In this document: positions 9,345 to 17,498 of the stretch, one piece after another
How positions within the stretch are numbered: position 1 is the first letter of the stretch
Layout: each line of letters opens with the position of its first letter
Origin: Marivita sp.
GTDB taxonomy: Bacteria > Pseudomonadota > Alphaproteobacteria > Rhodobacterales > Rhodobacteraceae
Direction: 5' to 3'
NCBI RefSeq assembly: GCF_022763305.1
Contig: NZ_JALEGT010000017.1
Coordinates: 62,001-126,000, forward strand
Length of the DNA: 64,000 nt
The notes under the pieces: generated by a model
Databases searched by the model: none
The model's input: only the letters and a program-made list of their open reading frames with translations
What the model was told of the DNA's origin: nothing
Position numbers and translations under genes: made by a program

Positions 9345-10097
9345 ATGCCGGACACCAAATCCGAAAACGCCACCGTAGCGGCACTGCAGCGAAGCAATGT
9401 TTCGCGCTATATCCAGCTGGCAAGCCTGTTTCGTCAACGGATCGAGAGTGGCGAATGGGAAGTCGGCTCGAAAATCCCCACCGTCAAGGAATTGTCTGAC
9501 CAATGCGGGGTCGCGACGATGACCATCCGGCAGGCGCTTGCCACGCTTGAAAAGGATGGCCTGATCGAGCGCTACCGCGCCAAAGGGACATTTGTGCTGG
9601 ACCGGCCCAAACGCGACCTGTGGTGCGAGGTCAACACAGACTGGACCGGGATGCTGATCGCGCGTGACAATGCGACGATCAAGATCCTCAGCGACGAACG
9701 CAACGTGCCCTTGCCCCGCTACGAAGGCCATATCGGCAATCCGGCCCCGGGCTACCGACACCTTCGCCGTGTGCACATCCGGGACGGGATCAGCTTTCTA
9801 CTGGCGGATATCTACGTGGATGAACGGGTATGCCCTCAGATCGACGAGGCCGATTACAGCAGGGTGACTGCGATGCGGCTGGTATCGGACATTCCGGGCC
9901 AGACCATCGTTGATGCAAACCAGATCGTCACCATCAGTTCTGCAGACCTTGAAACCTCGGACACCCTGAATGTCTCGATCGGTGAGCCGGTGGCAAAGGT
10001 TCAGCGGATGGCCGTGAACCAGCAGGGCGATATCATCCTGCTGGCCAATGGCATCTATCGGGGCGACATGATGAAGATCGAATTCAAGCTCAGATGA
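9345..10097 (+). CDS. GntR family transcriptional regulator, HutC subfamily
   Basis: Regulator of 250 aa. It has an N-terminal winged helix (about 15-85: IESGEWEVGSKIPTVKELSD, then MTIRQALATLEKDGLIERY) and a C-terminal UTRA ligand-binding domain of the HutC type. It follows the GST gene by 82 bp that contain the AAAACCTAGGTTTT palindrome, so it has its own promoter. It converges on the crotonase gene at 10127. Likely controls the adjacent acyl-CoA catabolic operons; UTRA ligands are small carboxylates or sugars. Confidence 0.88.
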   Translation: MPDTKSENATVAALQRSNVSRYIQLASLFRQRIESGEWEVGSKIPTVKELSDQCGVATMTIRQALATLEKDGLIERYRAKGTFVLDRPKRDLWCEVNTDWTGMLIARDNATIKILSDERNVPLPRYEGHIGNPAPGYRHLRRVHIRDGISFLLADIYVDERVCPQIDEADYSRVTAMRLVSDIPGQTIVDANQIVTISSADLETSDTLNVSIGEPVAKVQRMAVNQQGDIILLANGIYRGDMMKIEFKLR

Positions 10098-10098
10098 T

Positions 10099-10118
10099 CC
10101 CCCGACCAAGGCCGGGGG
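10099..10118. terminator. hairpin between convergent genes
   Basis: CCCCCG (10099-10104) pairs with CGGGGG (10113-10118) across an 8-nt loop. It lies immediately downstream of the GntR stop (10097) and 9 bp from the crotonase stop (10127), so it may end both transcripts. There is no clear T-run, so termination is inferred from position and stem strength. Confidence 0.5.
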
Positions 10119-10126
10119 CCGCGTGA

Positions 10127-10894
10127 TCAGCTCTTGAAAACCGGCGCACGCTTCTCACGGAACGCAGCCATCGCTTCGGCCGTGTCTTCTGAAGTCGACA
10201 GCGCCTTGGTCTGACCCTGCTCGAAGCGGTACCCGTCGTAGATCGACACACCCTCGGTTTGCTGAAAGCTCTTCTTTGCGGCGCGCACGGCCGACGGGCT
10301 GGCCTTGGCAATATCGGCCGCGATGCCGCGCGCCGTCTCCAACAGGTCCTCCGGTGCGGTACAGGCAGAGGCCACGTTCATCCGCAGCAGGTCCGGACCG
10401 TAAACACGTCGGGCTGTCATGATCATCATCCGGGCATCGCTTTCGCCGAAATGACGGCGGACATGGGCAACCCCACCCGCAAGCCCGACCATCACCTCGG
10501 TCATCTGCAGGAACCCTTTTTCGGAAACCACGAGGATGTCACAACACAATGCAGTCACGCAGCCCGCCCCAATGGCCGCGCCATTGACGGCCGCGATAAT
10601 CGGCTTGGGGCACTCCAGAAGACAGTCGAAACTCGCCCTGACCCGACGGTTGTGCGCGGTGTAATGGCCCGGCTCCTGTGTCGGCCGCTCGGACAGATCG
10701 GCACCGGCGGAAAACGCCTTGCCCGCACCCGTAATGATGATCGCGCGCACATCGCTTCGGTCGCCCAGTTGATCGATCACCTCGACCAGTTCCTCGCGAA
10801 ATCGGTTGTTCTGGGCATTCACCGGCGCACGGTCGATCGTCACAGTGGCGATGAAGTCGCTCACATCGAGCGACAACGTCTCGTAAGTCGTCAT
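10127..10894 (-). CDS. enoyl-CoA hydratase/isomerase family protein, atypical active site
   Basis: Crotonase-fold protein of 255 aa with the usual oxyanion loop (GKAFSAGADLSE). The first catalytic Glu of enoyl-CoA hydratase is replaced by Val: the segment reads GAGCVTALCCD where hydratases have GGGxELAxxCD. The second Glu is kept (MTEVMVG). Members with one Glu are often isomerases, hydrolases or lyases, so plain hydratase activity is doubtful. ATG 10894 follows AAAGGACA. It is the last gene of the leftward operon that begins with the TAXI binding protein at 17364. Confidence 0.85.
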   Translation of the reverse strand: MTTYETLSLDVSDFIATVTIDRAPVNAQNNRFREELVEVIDQLGDRSDVRAIIITGAGKAFSAGADLSERPTQEPGHYTAHNRRVRASFDCLLECPKPIIAAVNGAAIGAGCVTALCCDILVVSEKGFLQMTEVMVGLAGGVAHVRRHFGESDARMMIMTARRVYGPDLLRMNVASACTAPEDLLETARGIAADIAKASPSAVRAAKKSFQQTEGVSIYDGYRFEQGQTKALSTSEDTAEAMAAFREKRAPVFKS

Positions 10895-10910
10895 GGGGGT
10901 CTTGTCCTTT

Positions 10911-11516
10911 TCAGTCCAGTTTTGGCCGTGTCATCTCGAACGAGACCTCTGGCACGGTATATTCCATGTATCCCATTCGTCCCAGCGGCTTGAGCAGAGT
11001 GACATCCACGCGCCCGTCGCGGATTACCGAAGGGTTGATGTGGATACCCACCACCTCGCCGATGGCGACACGATTTGTGCAGGGCGCACCAGTTGACGGC
11101 TTGAGTTCGAGAATGTCTGACAGGCGGCATTCGATTGCGACGGGGCTGTCTGCAACGCGCATCACGGGAATGTTCCGGCAGGGCACCGCGGTCAATCCTG
11201 CTGCATCGAATTCATCGACATCGGGCGGATACGCGGCAGAGCTTTGATTCATCGCCTCTCTCAGGTCATAGGTCGCGATGTTGACGCAGAACGCACCCGT
11301 CGCCTCGGCATTGGTCACGCTGTCTTTTGGGCCGTCCGACGAAAACATGACAAAAGGGGGCTTGCCCGAAATCGCGTTGAAACAGGAATACGGCGCGAGG
11401 TTGTGCGTGCCGTTCGGCCCAATGGTGGAAATCCACCCGATCGGGCGCGGAACAACCAGCGCGAGCCACGGATTATGCGGCAGTCCGTGATCTTCGGTGC
11501 GGGGATCGTAGAACAC
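10911..11516 (-). CDS. flavin reductase family protein (FMN-binding split barrel)
   Basis: Protein of 201 aa of the DIM6/NTAB flavin reductase family (PRPIGWISTIGPNGTHNLAPYS; PPFVMFSSDGPKDSVTNAE). Members bind FMN and reduce flavin for two-component monooxygenases or act directly as oxidoreductases. GTG start at 11516, 3 bp after the stop of the upstream gene. No oxygenase partner is visible in the window, so either the partner is elsewhere or the protein has an independent role. Confidence 0.85.
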   Translation of the reverse strand: MFYDPRTEDHGLPHNPWLALVVPRPIGWISTIGPNGTHNLAPYSCFNAISGKPPFVMFSSDGPKDSVTNAEATGAFCVNIATYDLREAMNQSSAAYPPDVDEFDAAGLTAVPCRNIPVMRVADSPVAIECRLSDILELKPSTGAPCTNRVAIGEVVGIHINPSVIRDGRVDVTLLKPLGRMGYMEYTVPEVSFEMTRPKLD

Positions 11517-11519
11517 CGA

Positions 11520-12140
11520 TCAGGTCCGCGCCGGTGGCAGCACCGACAACACTCCCGCCTCCGTTGGGAGCGAGGCAACAACGCCCTCCGGCAATGGCAC
11601 GCGGTGCACGTTCAGCGTCATTGCAACCATGGAGTAATACCCGATCACAGCCGTCAGCTCGACCACCCCGACTTCGTCCCATCTCGCCACGATTTTGGCG
11701 TAGGTTTCGTCATCCACGTTACCGGTGCAGACGAGTTGACGGGCGAATTCGTAGATCTCGCGGGCGGCATCATCGCCGTTGAATGCCGGAGCAGAGCATG
11801 TCCGGATCGCCTCACTGATCGCAGGGTCCAGTCCGGCCTGATCTGCGTCCTTCACATGGATGGCCCATTCCAGATCACTGTTCCAGCGCCGCGCCGTGAC
11901 GAGGATCGCCAATTCGTTAAGGCGGGTCGGCAAAGAGGTTTCGAACCGCAGCACCTGCCCTAGTCGTTGCCACCGGTCCGCGAGGACAGGATTGTGAAGG
12001 GCAGCGCGCAGCGGGCCAACCAACGTCTTGCGCGGGCCGAAAACGATCTGGTCGTAGACGTCGCGTTGCGCCGGGGTCATGGTTTCCAGACTGGGAAAGC
12101 TGATCCGGTCCGAGCGGGATTTTGTCGTCGTCTGATCCAT
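11520..12140 (-). CDS. carboxymuconolactone decarboxylase family protein
   Basis: Protein of 206 aa of the CMD/AhpD-like helical fold (LPTRLNELAILVTARRWNSDLEWAIHVKDA). The AhpD-type CxxC redox pair is absent: the corresponding region reads ARRWNSDLEW. It is therefore closer to the CMD-like side of the family than to peroxide-reducing AhpD. ATG 12140 overlaps the CoA-transferase stop in a TGATG junction and has GGAGA upstream. Next to an enol-lactonase-like hydrolase and near a PcaF-like thiolase it suggests a protocatechuate-like route, but the exact step is unknown. Confidence 0.8.
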   Translation of the reverse strand: MDQTTTKSRSDRISFPSLETMTPAQRDVYDQIVFGPRKTLVGPLRAALHNPVLADRWQRLGQVLRFETSLPTRLNELAILVTARRWNSDLEWAIHVKDADQAGLDPAISEAIRTCSAPAFNGDDAAREIYEFARQLVCTGNVDDETYAKIVARWDEVGVVELTAVIGYYSMVAMTLNVHRVPLPEGVVASLPTEAGVLSVLPPART

Positions 12141-13330
12141 CAAATCGTCTCCTCAAGTCCAAGCGCGGCGAGGACTTCGGCAGTGTGTTGACCCAGCAAG
12201 GGCGGTGCCTTGTCAAAACTCAATGGCGCGTTGCGGTAATTGAGCGGGCTGACGACCTGCTTCAATTGCCCACCCAGCGGGTGCGGGATGTCGCGCAACA
12301 TCTCTCGGTGCCTGACCTGCGGTTCCGCGAACACGCGGTCAATCGTGTTAATCGGGCCGGATGGAACGCCCGCCGCAGCGAATTTGGCCACCCATCCATC
12401 AATCGTGTCCGAGGCCAGAGCCGTGATCAGCAGTTCTTCCAGCTGTGGCAGGTTTTCGACGCGCGCGGCGTTGGTGGCAAAGTCAGGATCATCCGCCAGC
12501 GCAGGTTGGCCGATCACTTCGGCGAATTTGCGGAATTGCCCGTCATTGCCCACGGCAAGAACAATAAAGCCGTCCGAGACCGGATAGACATTCTGCGGCT
12601 GAATGTTGGGATGACGATTGCCCCGACGCACGGGTGTCTGGCCCGACACAAGATAATTCATCGCCTGATTGGCCAACATGGCCACGGACACGTCCAGCAT
12701 GGCGAGATCGATGTGGTCTCCCTGGCCGGTTTGCGTCCGATTGGCCAGCGCGCCCAACACTCCGATTGCGGCGTACATGCCAGTCATGATGTCGACGATC
12801 GGAACACCGACTTTTTGCGGTCCACCGCCGGGGGCATCATCCGGGCCGCCAGTGACGCTCATCAAACCGCCCATGCCCTGAATCATGAAGTCGTAGGCCG
12901 CGTCGTTCGCCATCGGTCCGGTCAGGCCGAAACCAGTGATCGAACAGTAGATCAGGCCGGGATTCTCGGACTTCAGGTCTTCATAGCCCAGTCCCATGCG
13001 ATCCAGCGTGCCGGTCTTGAAGTTTTCGAGCACGATGTCGGATTGCGCTGCAAGGGCGCGCACCACCGCGCGGCCCTCTTCGGATTTCAGATCCAGTTCG
13101 ACCGAGCGCTTGCCACGATTGACGGACAGGTAGTACCCGGCCTCTTTTGTGTTTCTGCCGTCCCTGTCCTTGAGCCAGGGCGGCCCCCATCGACGCGTGT
13201 CATCGCCTTCGCCAAGCCGTTCGACCTTGATGACATCGGCCCCCATGTCCGCGAGGATCTGACCGGCCCAAGGCCCCGCCATGATGCGGCTGAGATCAAG
13301 CACGCGGATATGCGAAAGTGGTCCGGGCAT
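12140..13330 (-). CDS. CaiB/BaiF family CoA-transferase (class III)
   Basis: Class III CoA-transferase of 396 aa that moves CoA between carboxylic acids. The N-terminal signature (LSHIRVLDLSRIMAGPWAGQ) and the catalytic Asp region (VGVPIVDIMTGMYAA) are present. It overlaps both neighbours in TGATG junctions, showing tight translational coupling within the operon. It probably activates the acid imported by the TAXI transporter or recycles CoA from a later intermediate. A second CoA-transferase lies at 19713, so the region holds two paralogues with separate operons. Confidence 0.9.
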   Translation of the reverse strand: MPGPLSHIRVLDLSRIMAGPWAGQILADMGADVIKVERLGEGDDTRRWGPPWLKDRDGRNTKEAGYYLSVNRGKRSVELDLKSEEGRAVVRALAAQSDIVLENFKTGTLDRMGLGYEDLKSENPGLIYCSITGFGLTGPMANDAAYDFMIQGMGGLMSVTGGPDDAPGGGPQKVGVPIVDIMTGMYAAIGVLGALANRTQTGQGDHIDLAMLDVSVAMLANQAMNYLVSGQTPVRRGNRHPNIQPQNVYPVSDGFIVLAVGNDGQFRKFAEVIGQPALADDPDFATNAARVENLPQLEELLITALASDTIDGWVAKFAAAGVPSGPINTIDRVFAEPQVRHREMLRDIPHPLGGQLKQVVSPLNYRNAPLSFDKAPPLLGQHTAEVLAALGLEETI

Positions 13331-14139
13331 CAGGTGGTCTCCTTTTGGGACGTGGCATTGATGAAACCCGCAAGCGCATCGTTAAACGCTTCCGGCGCCT
13401 GGAAATTCGGTATGTGACCCGCGTCGGCGATGGTGCGGAACCGGGCATTCGGAACTGCGCCGAATTGGGTCGGCACGATATCCGGCATGGCCCCGTCAAG
13501 CGCACCGACGAGACCCAGCAGCGGGCAGGTCACTGTCGACACCACAGAGGACAGATCATAGCTTTGCAGAGCATGCGTAGCGGCGGCAAACCCATCGACC
13601 GGCGTCGCGGCGATCATCTCGCGCAGGCGTTGCGCCTTCGGATCCTCCGCATCCAGACCCGGAAGCCAGTTTTTCGCCGTCTGCTCGGCGATTGCGGCCA
13701 TGCCCTCGCGGCGCGCCGTCTCACGACGCTCGGTCCAAAAGGCAACGCGGGCGGGTGCGCTCTTGCAGATACCATCCACAGCCACGAAGCGCTCGAACCT
13801 CAGCGGATCGATTGCGTGCGCTGCAAGGCCCGTGGGCACCCCCATGGACAGTCCGACATACGTGCAACGGCCGATGCCCAGATGATCCAGAAGGGCAATC
13901 AGGTCTGCGCCATATTGCGCAAAATCCATCGGTCCGGTGGGCAGGCTCGATCCGCCGTGCCCGCGCTGGTCATAACACAGGACTCGGAAGCGATCGGAAA
14001 ACTCCGAAACCTGGTCCTCCCAGATGCCGAGATCCGTCATCACCGAATTTGAAAACACGATGACATCTGCACCATCCGGGCCAACCAACCGGCCGTTGAG
14101 ATGCCCCCCATCTTGCAGAGGGATGTGAACTTCGGTCAT
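13330..14139 (-). CDS. alpha/beta hydrolase, 3-oxoadipate enol-lactonase-like
   Basis: Alpha/beta hydrolase of 269 aa resembling PcaD. The nucleophile elbow is intact (VGLSMG), with the acid in LVGALDG and the histidine in ADAGHIPNF. ATG 14139 overlaps the TRAP permease stop by 4 bp (ATGA), and the stop is coupled to the CoA-transferase. The combination with a CMD-family protein and a PcaF-like thiolase recalls the beta-ketoadipate pathway, but canonical pcaBGHIJ genes are missing, so it may open a different lactone or ester. Confidence 0.85.
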   Translation of the reverse strand: MTEVHIPLQDGGHLNGRLVGPDGADVIVFSNSVMTDLGIWEDQVSEFSDRFRVLCYDQRGHGGSSLPTGPMDFAQYGADLIALLDHLGIGRCTYVGLSMGVPTGLAAHAIDPLRFERFVAVDGICKSAPARVAFWTERRETARREGMAAIAEQTAKNWLPGLDAEDPKAQRLREMIAATPVDGFAAATHALQSYDLSSVVSTVTCPLLGLVGALDGAMPDIVPTQFGAVPNARFRTIADAGHIPNFQAPEAFNDALAGFINATSQKETT

Positions 14140-16184
14140 TCGAAACCCTCTCCTGCCTTGAGATGTTTGGCTTTGGGCGCAGTGATGAAGCCGGCGCCCA
14201 TCACCGCGACAAGGATTGCCAGCCCCGCCACATCCGAGCGCCATTCCGGCACCAGAAGGCACAGCCCCCCCACAAGCAGCAAAAGCGCCTCCCACCCCGA
14301 CGCAGGCCGGGCAAGAAAGTAGATATACCGCTCTGATGCCGCAGAGAGCATGAGTATCGACAGGATTGCTGTTGTCACTGCCATGGCGACATGCAGCGCA
14401 TCACCCTGAAGGATCAGTGCCGGGTTCAGCACAAAGAGGAACGGCAGAACAAACAGGATGGCCCCAAGGCGCATCGCCGTCACGCCAGTTCGCATGGCCG
14501 GTGCCTTGGCAATGGACGACGCTGCAACAGCAGCCATGGCAACGGGCGGCGTGATATAGGACAGCATTGCCCAGTAGAGAATGAACAGGTGGCTGGCCAT
14601 CATGGAGAATCCGCTCTGAACAAGCGCAGGAGCCAGCACAACTGCAAGAAAGATGTAACAGGCCGAGACCGTCATCCCCATTCCAAGGATGAAGCTGGTG
14701 AAGGCGCCCACGAGCAGCAGCAGATACGGGTTGCCCCCCGCGTATTGCAGCAACTCTCGGCTGAAGGCATTGCCCACACCGGTGATCGACAACGCCCCGA
14801 CGACAAGACCCACGCCGGCCAGCACGCCGACCAGCATGCCGATTGTGCGTCCGGTCTCCATGATCATTTCGATCAGCGGTTCGAAGCGGCGGCCTTTCTC
14901 GGCACGGAGCAGCGCAGTCGCCAGCAGAAGAAGGGTGACGTAGAACGGCGATTTGGATTCCGCATTGGTCGCCAGCAGGAGAACGACCAAGGCCGCAAGG
15001 CTGATCAGGTAGACCCACCCCGAGCGCAAAACCAACCAGATCTTGGGCAGTTGATCGCGCGGCAGCCCTTTCAGCCCGTTGCGCGCTGCGTAGCAATCGG
15101 TCTGGATCAGGAGCACGAGATAGAACAGCAGCGCCGGGATTGTCGCCGCAACCATGATATCGGCATAGGGCACGTTCATGAAGGACGCCATGACAAACGC
15201 CACGGACCCCATGACCGGCGGCATGAGCGCCCCACCGGTTGACGCACAGGATTCCACGGCACCGGCATAGGCCGCCGGATAGCCACATTTCTTCATGGTC
15301 GGGATCGTCATCGAGCCCGTGGAAATGACGTTGGAGATCACACTGCCCGACAGCGACCCGAAAAAACCTGAGGACAGGATCGCCACCTTGGCCGGGCCGC
15401 CACGCGCATGACCCATCAGCGCGCTTGCCAGATCCATGAAGAAGACGCCGCCCCCCGACGCAGTCAACGCCACACCGAAGACGATGAACCCGATCAGCAG
15501 ATCCGCAATCACCCGGATCGGAATGCCGATGATGCTCTCGACGCCCAAAGAATGGCTCAGGACGGTTTCCGACAGTGTCAGCTGAACGCCCCAGAGGAAA
15601 CCCGGCAATGACCCGGTATAAAGCGGAAACGTCGCAAAAACCGCGCAGATCAGGAACAGCGGGACCCCGGCACACCGACGCACCGCCTCGAGCGCCAGCA
15701 GAACAAGCAGGCCCGCCTGCACCGTCACATAACTCGGCGCGAGGAACTCCCACCCCTTGTAAAGGATGCTTTCCGAGTTCGATGCAAAGAACATGCTGAC
15801 GCCAAAGGCCAGCGCCGCGAGCAGCCAGTCGTACCAGCGCACACTGGTCTTGTCCGCCTCACGCGCAGGCGATGTCAGGAAGGCAACGGGCATGAACAGC
15901 CCGACGACGATGTAATAATAGGTCGTCGAAATCGGGCGGAACCCGAACAGCTTCAGATTGAAGATCTGGTTGGTGATGATCGCAAGACCGATCGCGGACA
16001 GGGCGAAGACCGCGAACCACGCTGCGCCGTGCAGACGGCTTTCCTTGTTTGTCCAAGGGCGAACAGACGGGGTAGCGACCGTAACGGCGTCGGGTTGCAT
16101 GCTCAAATCCGGATCGAGTACGTGTGCGATGCGCGCGGGCCGGACAGATAACGGCGTGCCGCCCTTCGGATCATCGAAACACAA
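14136..16184 (-). CDS. TRAP transporter fused small/large permease (TAXI-associated DctQM)
   Basis: Integral membrane protein of 682 aa from a TTG start at 16184, or 654 aa if the ATG at 16100 is used; neither has a strong ribosome binding site. It fuses the DctQ-like four-helix part to the DctM-like permease, the form found with TAXI binding proteins. The conserved MPPVMGSVAFVMASF and YITPPVAMAAVAA segments are seen, with about 16 or more hydrophobic stretches. It imports the substrate delivered by the binding protein encoded 46 bp upstream, using a cation gradient. Confidence 0.88.
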   Translation of the reverse strand: MCFDDPKGGTPLSVRPARIAHVLDPDLSMQPDAVTVATPSVRPWTNKESRLHGAAWFAVFALSAIGLAIITNQIFNLKLFGFRPISTTYYYIVVGLFMPVAFLTSPAREADKTSVRWYDWLLAALAFGVSMFFASNSESILYKGWEFLAPSYVTVQAGLLVLLALEAVRRCAGVPLFLICAVFATFPLYTGSLPGFLWGVQLTLSETVLSHSLGVESIIGIPIRVIADLLIGFIVFGVALTASGGGVFFMDLASALMGHARGGPAKVAILSSGFFGSLSGSVISNVISTGSMTIPTMKKCGYPAAYAGAVESCASTGGALMPPVMGSVAFVMASFMNVPYADIMVAATIPALLFYLVLLIQTDCYAARNGLKGLPRDQLPKIWLVLRSGWVYLISLAALVVLLLATNAESKSPFYVTLLLLATALLRAEKGRRFEPLIEMIMETGRTIGMLVGVLAGVGLVVGALSITGVGNAFSRELLQYAGGNPYLLLLVGAFTSFILGMGMTVSACYIFLAVVLAPALVQSGFSMMASHLFILYWAMLSYITPPVAMAAVAASSIAKAPAMRTGVTAMRLGAILFVLPFLFVLNPALILQGDALHVAMAVTTAILSILMLSAASERYIYFLARPASGWEALLLLVGGLCLLVPEWRSDVAGLAILVAVMGAGFITAPKAKHLKAGEGFE

Positions 16185-16230
16185 GGTGCGCGCCGCCCCC
16201 GTATGAGGCGGCGCAGTCAGAGTGTCTGGC

Positions 16231-17364
16231 TCAGTTCAGATGGTCCGCGCGCCATGTTTCCCAATAGGCCGGCCAGTCCGAGCTTTTGACGCCTTCGCTG
16301 TCAGCCTGTGCGGTTGCTTCTTCCCAAGCGGCCTTGACCTTTTCGATATGGGCAATGCGGGCATCGTTCCATTGCTGGTCCTTATCGGTCCAGACGCCCG
16401 TTTCCTTGAGGTATTTCACTGCGCCGGGGTGGAACGGCGCGCCGGCGGGCGTCACACCCGCGATGGAGGTCGCCCAATCCGGCATGACAACGGACGCCTC
16501 TTTGTACATGTCGAAGGTCTGATCCAGCGCCTTGATCATGTTGTAGACGTCTTCGTCGCTGGTGGCCGCCGGAACGGTCAACTGAGGATACCGGTAACCC
16601 AGCAAGTCTGCGGGATTGTCTTCTGAAATGCTCACGCCAACCTTGGCTTGCGAGTGCGAGAACAGGCTCGCGAATTCCGAAACGCGGTCCCAGCCCTCCT
16701 GGTCTTCCGCTGGCATGCTGAGCCACTGGACGCCCCGACCACCTTCTGCTTCTCGCAGGAAAGACGATGTCGGGACAGCAGGCGCCACGGCGATTTCGCC
16801 CGCCACAAAGGCCTGCGCCATCGCCCCGTAGGACGGGTATTCCACCTTTTCCACATCCGCCGTTGTAAGGCCTGCAAAGGCAAGAACGGTTTCGGTGTTC
16901 AATGTCGTGGAGGCGTTTGCAAGAACGTAGCCCACCTTCTTGCCTCGCAGATCAGCAGGCGTCTGGATGCCAGTGTCCTTGCCTGTCACCAGCCCAACCT
17001 GAGACGGACGGCCCAGCACCACGCGGAGGTCCTGCGGACCCCACTCACGGTCCGCAAATTCGAACATCGCTTCACCGGCAAAGAAGTTCTCGTTGCCCAT
17101 GAACCCATAGCTTGCGCGTCCGGTCTGAAGTGGCAACAGGCGGCCGATCGAGGTGCCGGACGGAATGATCCGCACGGTCAGTCCGAATGTCTTGTCCAGC
17201 GCATCAGCCATGGCAGAGGCTTCGACATATCCGGCGGTTCCGACGTCATACGACGTCCAGACCTGCGTTTTGGGCAGGGTGACATCCTGCGCCAGGGCGG
17301 CCGTTGTGAGGAAAGCGGCTGCCAGTGCGGCGGCGGCTCCGGTGGTAAACGTTCTGCGCAGCAA
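16231..17364 (-). CDS. TAXI family TRAP transporter solute-binding protein
   Basis: Periplasmic binding protein of 377 aa with a clear Sec signal peptide (MLRRTFTTGAAAALAAAFL..., cleavage near ALAQD). The mature start (VWTSYDVGTAGYVEASAMAD) and PSGTSIGRLLPLQTGRASYG are typical of TAXI proteins, whose known ligands are small carboxylates such as glutamate or 2-oxoglutarate. TTG 17364 has a strong AGGGAGGA ribosome binding site. First gene of the seven-gene leftward operon ending at 10127, so its ligand is probably that pathway's substrate. Confidence 0.9.
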   Translation of the reverse strand: MLRRTFTTGAAAALAAAFLTTAALAQDVTLPKTQVWTSYDVGTAGYVEASAMADALDKTFGLTVRIIPSGTSIGRLLPLQTGRASYGFMGNENFFAGEAMFEFADREWGPQDLRVVLGRPSQVGLVTGKDTGIQTPADLRGKKVGYVLANASTTLNTETVLAFAGLTTADVEKVEYPSYGAMAQAFVAGEIAVAPAVPTSSFLREAEGGRGVQWLSMPAEDQEGWDRVSEFASLFSHSQAKVGVSISEDNPADLLGYRYPQLTVPAATSDEDVYNMIKALDQTFDMYKEASVVMPDWATSIAGVTPAGAPFHPGAVKYLKETGVWTDKDQQWNDARIAHIEKVKAAWEEATAQADSEGVKSSDWPAYWETWRADHLN

Positions 17365-17459
17365 AATCAGTCCTCCCTAGCTGAGCGTAATCGGGAATTC
17401 GGGTTTGCGCTTGTCAGCGCCCCCTCCTCCGTTGGTAGGGAAAATACGCTGCTCGCAAT

Positions 17460-17484
17460 TAAAAAGTCAATGTTATACTTTTTA
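17460..17484. promoter_or_regulatory. inverted repeat, candidate operator of the TAXI operon
   Basis: TAAAAAGT (17460-17467) and ACTTTTTA (17477-17484) form perfect 8-bp arms around 9 bp. The site is 96-120 bp before the TTG start at 17364 and just beyond the acyl-CoA dehydrogenase stop at 17499. Its AT richness contrasts with the flanking coding sequence. Its TATACTTTTTA right half loosely resembles the dyads at 5196 and 25930. The binding protein is unknown. Confidence 0.4.
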
Positions 17485-17498
17485 GCGCAAAAGCGCCC

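Noticed and set aside
12122-13417. 431-aa open frame antisense to the first CoA-transferase
   Set aside because: The minus strand encodes a full CaiB/BaiF protein with coupled neighbours; this frame has no recognisable content.
14391-15242. 283-aa open frame antisense to the TRAP permease
   Set aside because: Extremely Gln/Arg/His-rich translation, the usual antisense image of a hydrophobic membrane protein gene.
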